NCBI RefSeq assembly: GCF_009755815.1
Contig: NZ_WRPK01000003.1
Coordinates: 124,001 to 188,000 of the forward strand
Direction: 5' to 3'
DNA length: 64,000 bases
From: Flavisphingomonas formosensis
Lineage (GTDB): Bacteria; Pseudomonadota; Alphaproteobacteria; Sphingomonadales; Sphingomonadaceae
In this document: positions 61,991 to 64,000 of the stretch, piece after piece
How positions within the stretch are numbered: position 1 is the first letter of the stretch
Layout: every line of letters begins with the position of its first letter
Made by a program: the position numbers and the translations under genes
The notes under the pieces: generated by a model
What the model saw: only the letters and a program-made list of their open reading frames with translations
What the model was told of the DNA's origin: nothing
The model's database searches: none

Positions 61991-63280
61991 ATGACGGGCA
62001 TGATGTCTGGCTTCGGCAATCATTTCGCGAGCGAGGCGGTGCCGGGCGCCTTGCCCGTGGGGCGCAACAGCCCGCAGAAGGTGCCGTTCGGCCTTTATGC
62101 CGAACAGCTTTCGGGCAGTGCCTTCACGGCGCCGCGCGCGGACAATCTCCGCTCCTGGCTGTACCGGCTGCGGCCGTCTGCCGATCATGGGCCGTTCGAA
62201 GCCTGTGCGGGAGCGCCGCTGCTCCGTTCCGCGCCGTTCGACGAGGTGGCGCCGAGCCCCAACAGGCTGCGCTGGGATCCGCTGGATATCCCCGCGGCGG
62301 CGACCGATTTCGTCGATGGGCTGGTGAGCTATGGCGGCAATGGCGATGTCGGCGCGGGGCGGGGCATCGCCATCCACGGCTATGCGGCGACCGCGTCGAT
62401 GGAACGGCGCGCCTTCTTCTCGGCGGATGGCGAATTGCTGATCGTCCCGCAGCAGGGCGCGCTGCGGCTGCGCACCGAATTCGGCATAGTCGCGGTGGGG
62501 CCGCTGGAGATCGCGCTCGTCCCTCGGGGCGTGCGGTTCCGGGTGGAGCTGCCGGATGGCGCGGCACGCGGTTATGTCTGCGAAAATTACGGGGCGCCGT
62601 TCCGCTTGCCCGATCTCGGCCCGATCGGCGCCAACGGCCTCGCCAATCCGCGCGATTTCGAGACGCCCACGGCCTGGTTCGAGGATGTCGAGGCGCCGTT
62701 CGAGCTCGTCCAGAAATTCCAGGGTCGGCTGTGGCGCACGATGCTCGACCGCTCGCCGCTCGACGTGGTGGCATGGCACGGCAATCTCGTGCCGCGGCGC
62801 TACGATCTGAGGCGCTTCAATACGATCAACACGGTCAGCTTTGATCATCCCGATCCCTCGATCTTCACGGTGCTGACCTCGCCCAGCGACACGCCGGGAA
62901 CGGCCAACTGCGATTTCGTGATCTTCCCGCCGCGCTGGATGGTGGCGGAGGAGACCTTCCGGCCGCCCTGGTTCCACCGCAACGTGATGAGCGAGTATAT
63001 GGGCCTGATCGAGGGCAGCTACGATGCCAAGCAGGGTGGTTTCCTGCCCGGCGGCGCCTCGCTGCACAACCAGATGAACGGCCACGGGCCGGATCTCGCC
63101 AGCTATCGCGCCGCGGTGGCGGCGGAGCTCGCGCCGCATCGGATCGAGGGGACGATGGCCTTCATGTTCGAGAGCCGCCACGTGATCCGCCCCACGCGCT
63201 GGGCGATGGAAACGCCGCTGATGCAGGCGGATTATGATCATGTCTGGGAAGGCTTTCCGAAAGCGGTCCTGCCCGGCTGA
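61991..63280 (+). CDS. hmgA: Homogentisate 1,2-dioxygenase
   Basis: Ring-opening step of tyrosine and phenylalanine degradation, giving maleylacetoacetate. 429 residues, usual length. The iron ligands are visible in [17 protein letters not shown] (His and Glu six apart, as human His335/Glu341) and NQMNGHGPD (His371 equivalent). GAGGATGCG precedes the ATG. The downstream steps (isomerase, hydrolase) are not in the window. Confidence 0.96.
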   Translation: MTGMMSGFGNHFASEAVPGALPVGRNSPQKVPFGLYAEQLSGSAFTAPRADNLRSWLYRLRPSADHGPFEACAGAPLLRSAPFDEVAPSPNRLRWDPLDIPAAATDFVDGLVSYGGNGDVGAGRGIAIHGYAATASMERRAFFSADGELLIVPQQGALRLRTEFGIVAVGPLEIALVPRGVRFRVELPDGAARGYVCENYGAPFRLPDLGPIGANGLANPRDFETPTAWFEDVEAPFELVQKFQGRLWRTMLDRSPLDVVAWHGNLVPRRYDLRRFNTINTVSFDHPDPSIFTVLTSPSDTPGTANCDFVIFPPRWMVAEETFRPPWFHRNVMSEYMGLIEGSYDAKQGGFLPGGASLHNQMNGHGPDLASYRAAVAAELAPHRIEGTMAFMFESRHVIRPTRWAMETPLMQADYDHVWEGFPKAVLPG

Positions 63281-63317
63281 CACTTGCATTCCCGCGGCGC
63301 GCGGGCCTTATGAGGGC

Positions 63318-64000
63318 ATGCGCGTCACCAGCCTTCACCGCTATCCCGTCAAGAGCCTGCAGGGCGAATCCCTCGAGGCCGCGGCGATCGAGCGGACCGG
63401 GCTGGCGGGCGATCGGCGCTGGCTGGTGGTCGATGCCGCGGGCCGCTTCGTGACGCGGCGCGAGCGGCCGCAAATGGCCGGAATCACCGCGCTGCCGGCC
63501 GGCGACGGCCTCGTGCTGCGCCACGCCGGGCGGGAGTTGCACGTCGCCTGTCCGGGGCCGGATGCGGCTGCGGTGGAGGCGACGGTGTGGCGCGATCACG
63601 TGCCCGCACGGCTCGCTTCGCAGGAAGCGGCGGACTGGCTCAGCGAAGCGCTTGGGGCGAAGATGCACCTCGTCCACATGGCGGATCCCGATGTACGGCG
63701 GGTGGACGCCGCCTATGGCGCGCCGGACGATCGGGTGAGCTTCGCGGACGGTTTCCCCGTGCTGCTCACCAGCCAGGGATCGCTGGCCGCTCTCAATGCC
63801 CTGCTGCCAGAACCGATGGTGATGCGGCGCTTCCGGCCCAATATCGTCGTCGAAGGGGCGGATGCCTGGGTCGAGGACGAATGGCGGCGGCTGCGGATCG
63901 GCATGATGACGTTCCGCGTGGTCAAGCCCTGCTCGCGCTGCGTGATCGTGACGCAGGATCCGGACAGCGGTGACGCCGGCCAGGGCAACGAGCCGCTTGC
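63318..64000 (+). CDS. MOSC domain protein, partial (runs off the right edge)
   Basis: 227 residues are visible from ATG 63318. The N-terminal MOSC_N beta-barrel (LHRYPVKSLQGESLEAAAIE, TGLAGDRRWLVVDAAGRFVT) is followed by the MOSC core with PNIVVEGADAWVEDEWRRLR and the conserved cysteine in VKPCSRCVIVTQDPDSG. It resembles YcbX-type molybdenum-cofactor sulfur-transfer or N-hydroxylamine reductase proteins. The C terminus, where YcbX has a ferredoxin domain, lies outside the window. Confidence 0.88.
   Translation, partial: MRVTSLHRYPVKSLQGESLEAAAIERTGLAGDRRWLVVDAAGRFVTRRERPQMAGITALPAGDGLVLRHAGRELHVACPGPDAAAVEATVWRDHVPARLASQEAADWLSEALGAKMHLVHMADPDVRRVDAAYGAPDDRVSFADGFPVLLTSQGSLAALNALLPEPMVMRRFRPNIVVEGADAWVEDEWRRLRIGMMTFRVVKPCSRCVIVTQDPDSGDAGQGNEPL

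Overview
The window is GC-rich DNA from an alphaproteobacterium, most likely a sphingomonad (order Sphingomonadales). The evidence is the family make-up (TonB-dependent receptor with a plain plug, MHYT-GGDEF-EAL protein, DUF885 protein, YjeF fusion, tandem cysteine desulfurases next to a [2Fe-2S] ferredoxin, fused CysNC), the many GTG/TTG starts, the ATGA/TGATG gene junctions, and intergenic palindromes of a kind I associate with this order. No rRNA, tRNA, CRISPR array, transposase or prophage was recognised. It looks like ordinary chromosome.

Layout. 1-11.5 kb: end of a probable TPR protein, ispE, M48 protease, a c-di-GMP signalling protein, DUF885 protein, enoyl-CoA hydratase, N-formylglutamate amidohydrolase-like protein, lipoprotein, NAD(P)HX repair protein and an RNA m5U methyltransferase. 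11.6-15.5 kb: ferredoxin plus two cysteine desulfurases, a divergent alpha/beta hydrolase and two small proteins. 16-18.4 kb: ornithine decarboxylase plus a deoxyhypusine-synthase-like protein, probably a putrescine-to-homospermidine pathway. The SRP (4.5S) RNA gene lies at about 18.66-18.75 kb. 19-26 kb: TonB receptor, TetR regulator, and the sulfate-activation operon cysQ-cysD-cysNC. 26-29.8 kb: a Phd/PIN toxin-antitoxin pair, malate synthase G and a divergent LysR regulator. 29.9-39.4 kb: polysaccharide deacetylase, ATP-grasp enzyme and convergent LMW phosphatase; three small unknown proteins; exported amine oxidase with exported RidA; coiled-coil protein; fatty-acid desaturase; YqaA-like membrane protein; outer-membrane protein. 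39.5-42.1 kb: D-aminoacylase-type amidohydrolase and a beta-barrel (FABP-like) protein.

The most interesting region is 42.2-54.4 kb. A GbdR-like regulator is divergent from genes that look like a heterotetrameric sarcosine oxidase (beta, delta, alpha, gamma). These are followed by purU, an XRE-cupin regulator, a three-gene glutamate-synthase-like set (class II amidotransferase, GXGXG protein, FMN protein) and a type III glutamine-synthetase relative. This is the complete gene content of the N-methylglutamate pathway (mgdABCD, mgsABC, gmaS), which converts methylamine to ammonium/glutamate nitrogen plus a C1 unit. The 'sarcosine oxidase' is therefore better read as N-methylglutamate dehydrogenase.

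54.5-60 kb is an acyl-CoA degradation cluster (two thiolases, SDR, and an ACAD10/11-like acyl-CoA dehydrogenase overlapping an APH-like kinase) that may handle 4-hydroxyacyl-CoAs by phosphorylation and elimination. 60.3-64 kb holds an aminotransferase, a MarR regulator divergent from homogentisate dioxygenase with a clear operator, and the start of a MOSC protein cut by the window end.

All calls are from reading translations and motifs. No database search was run.
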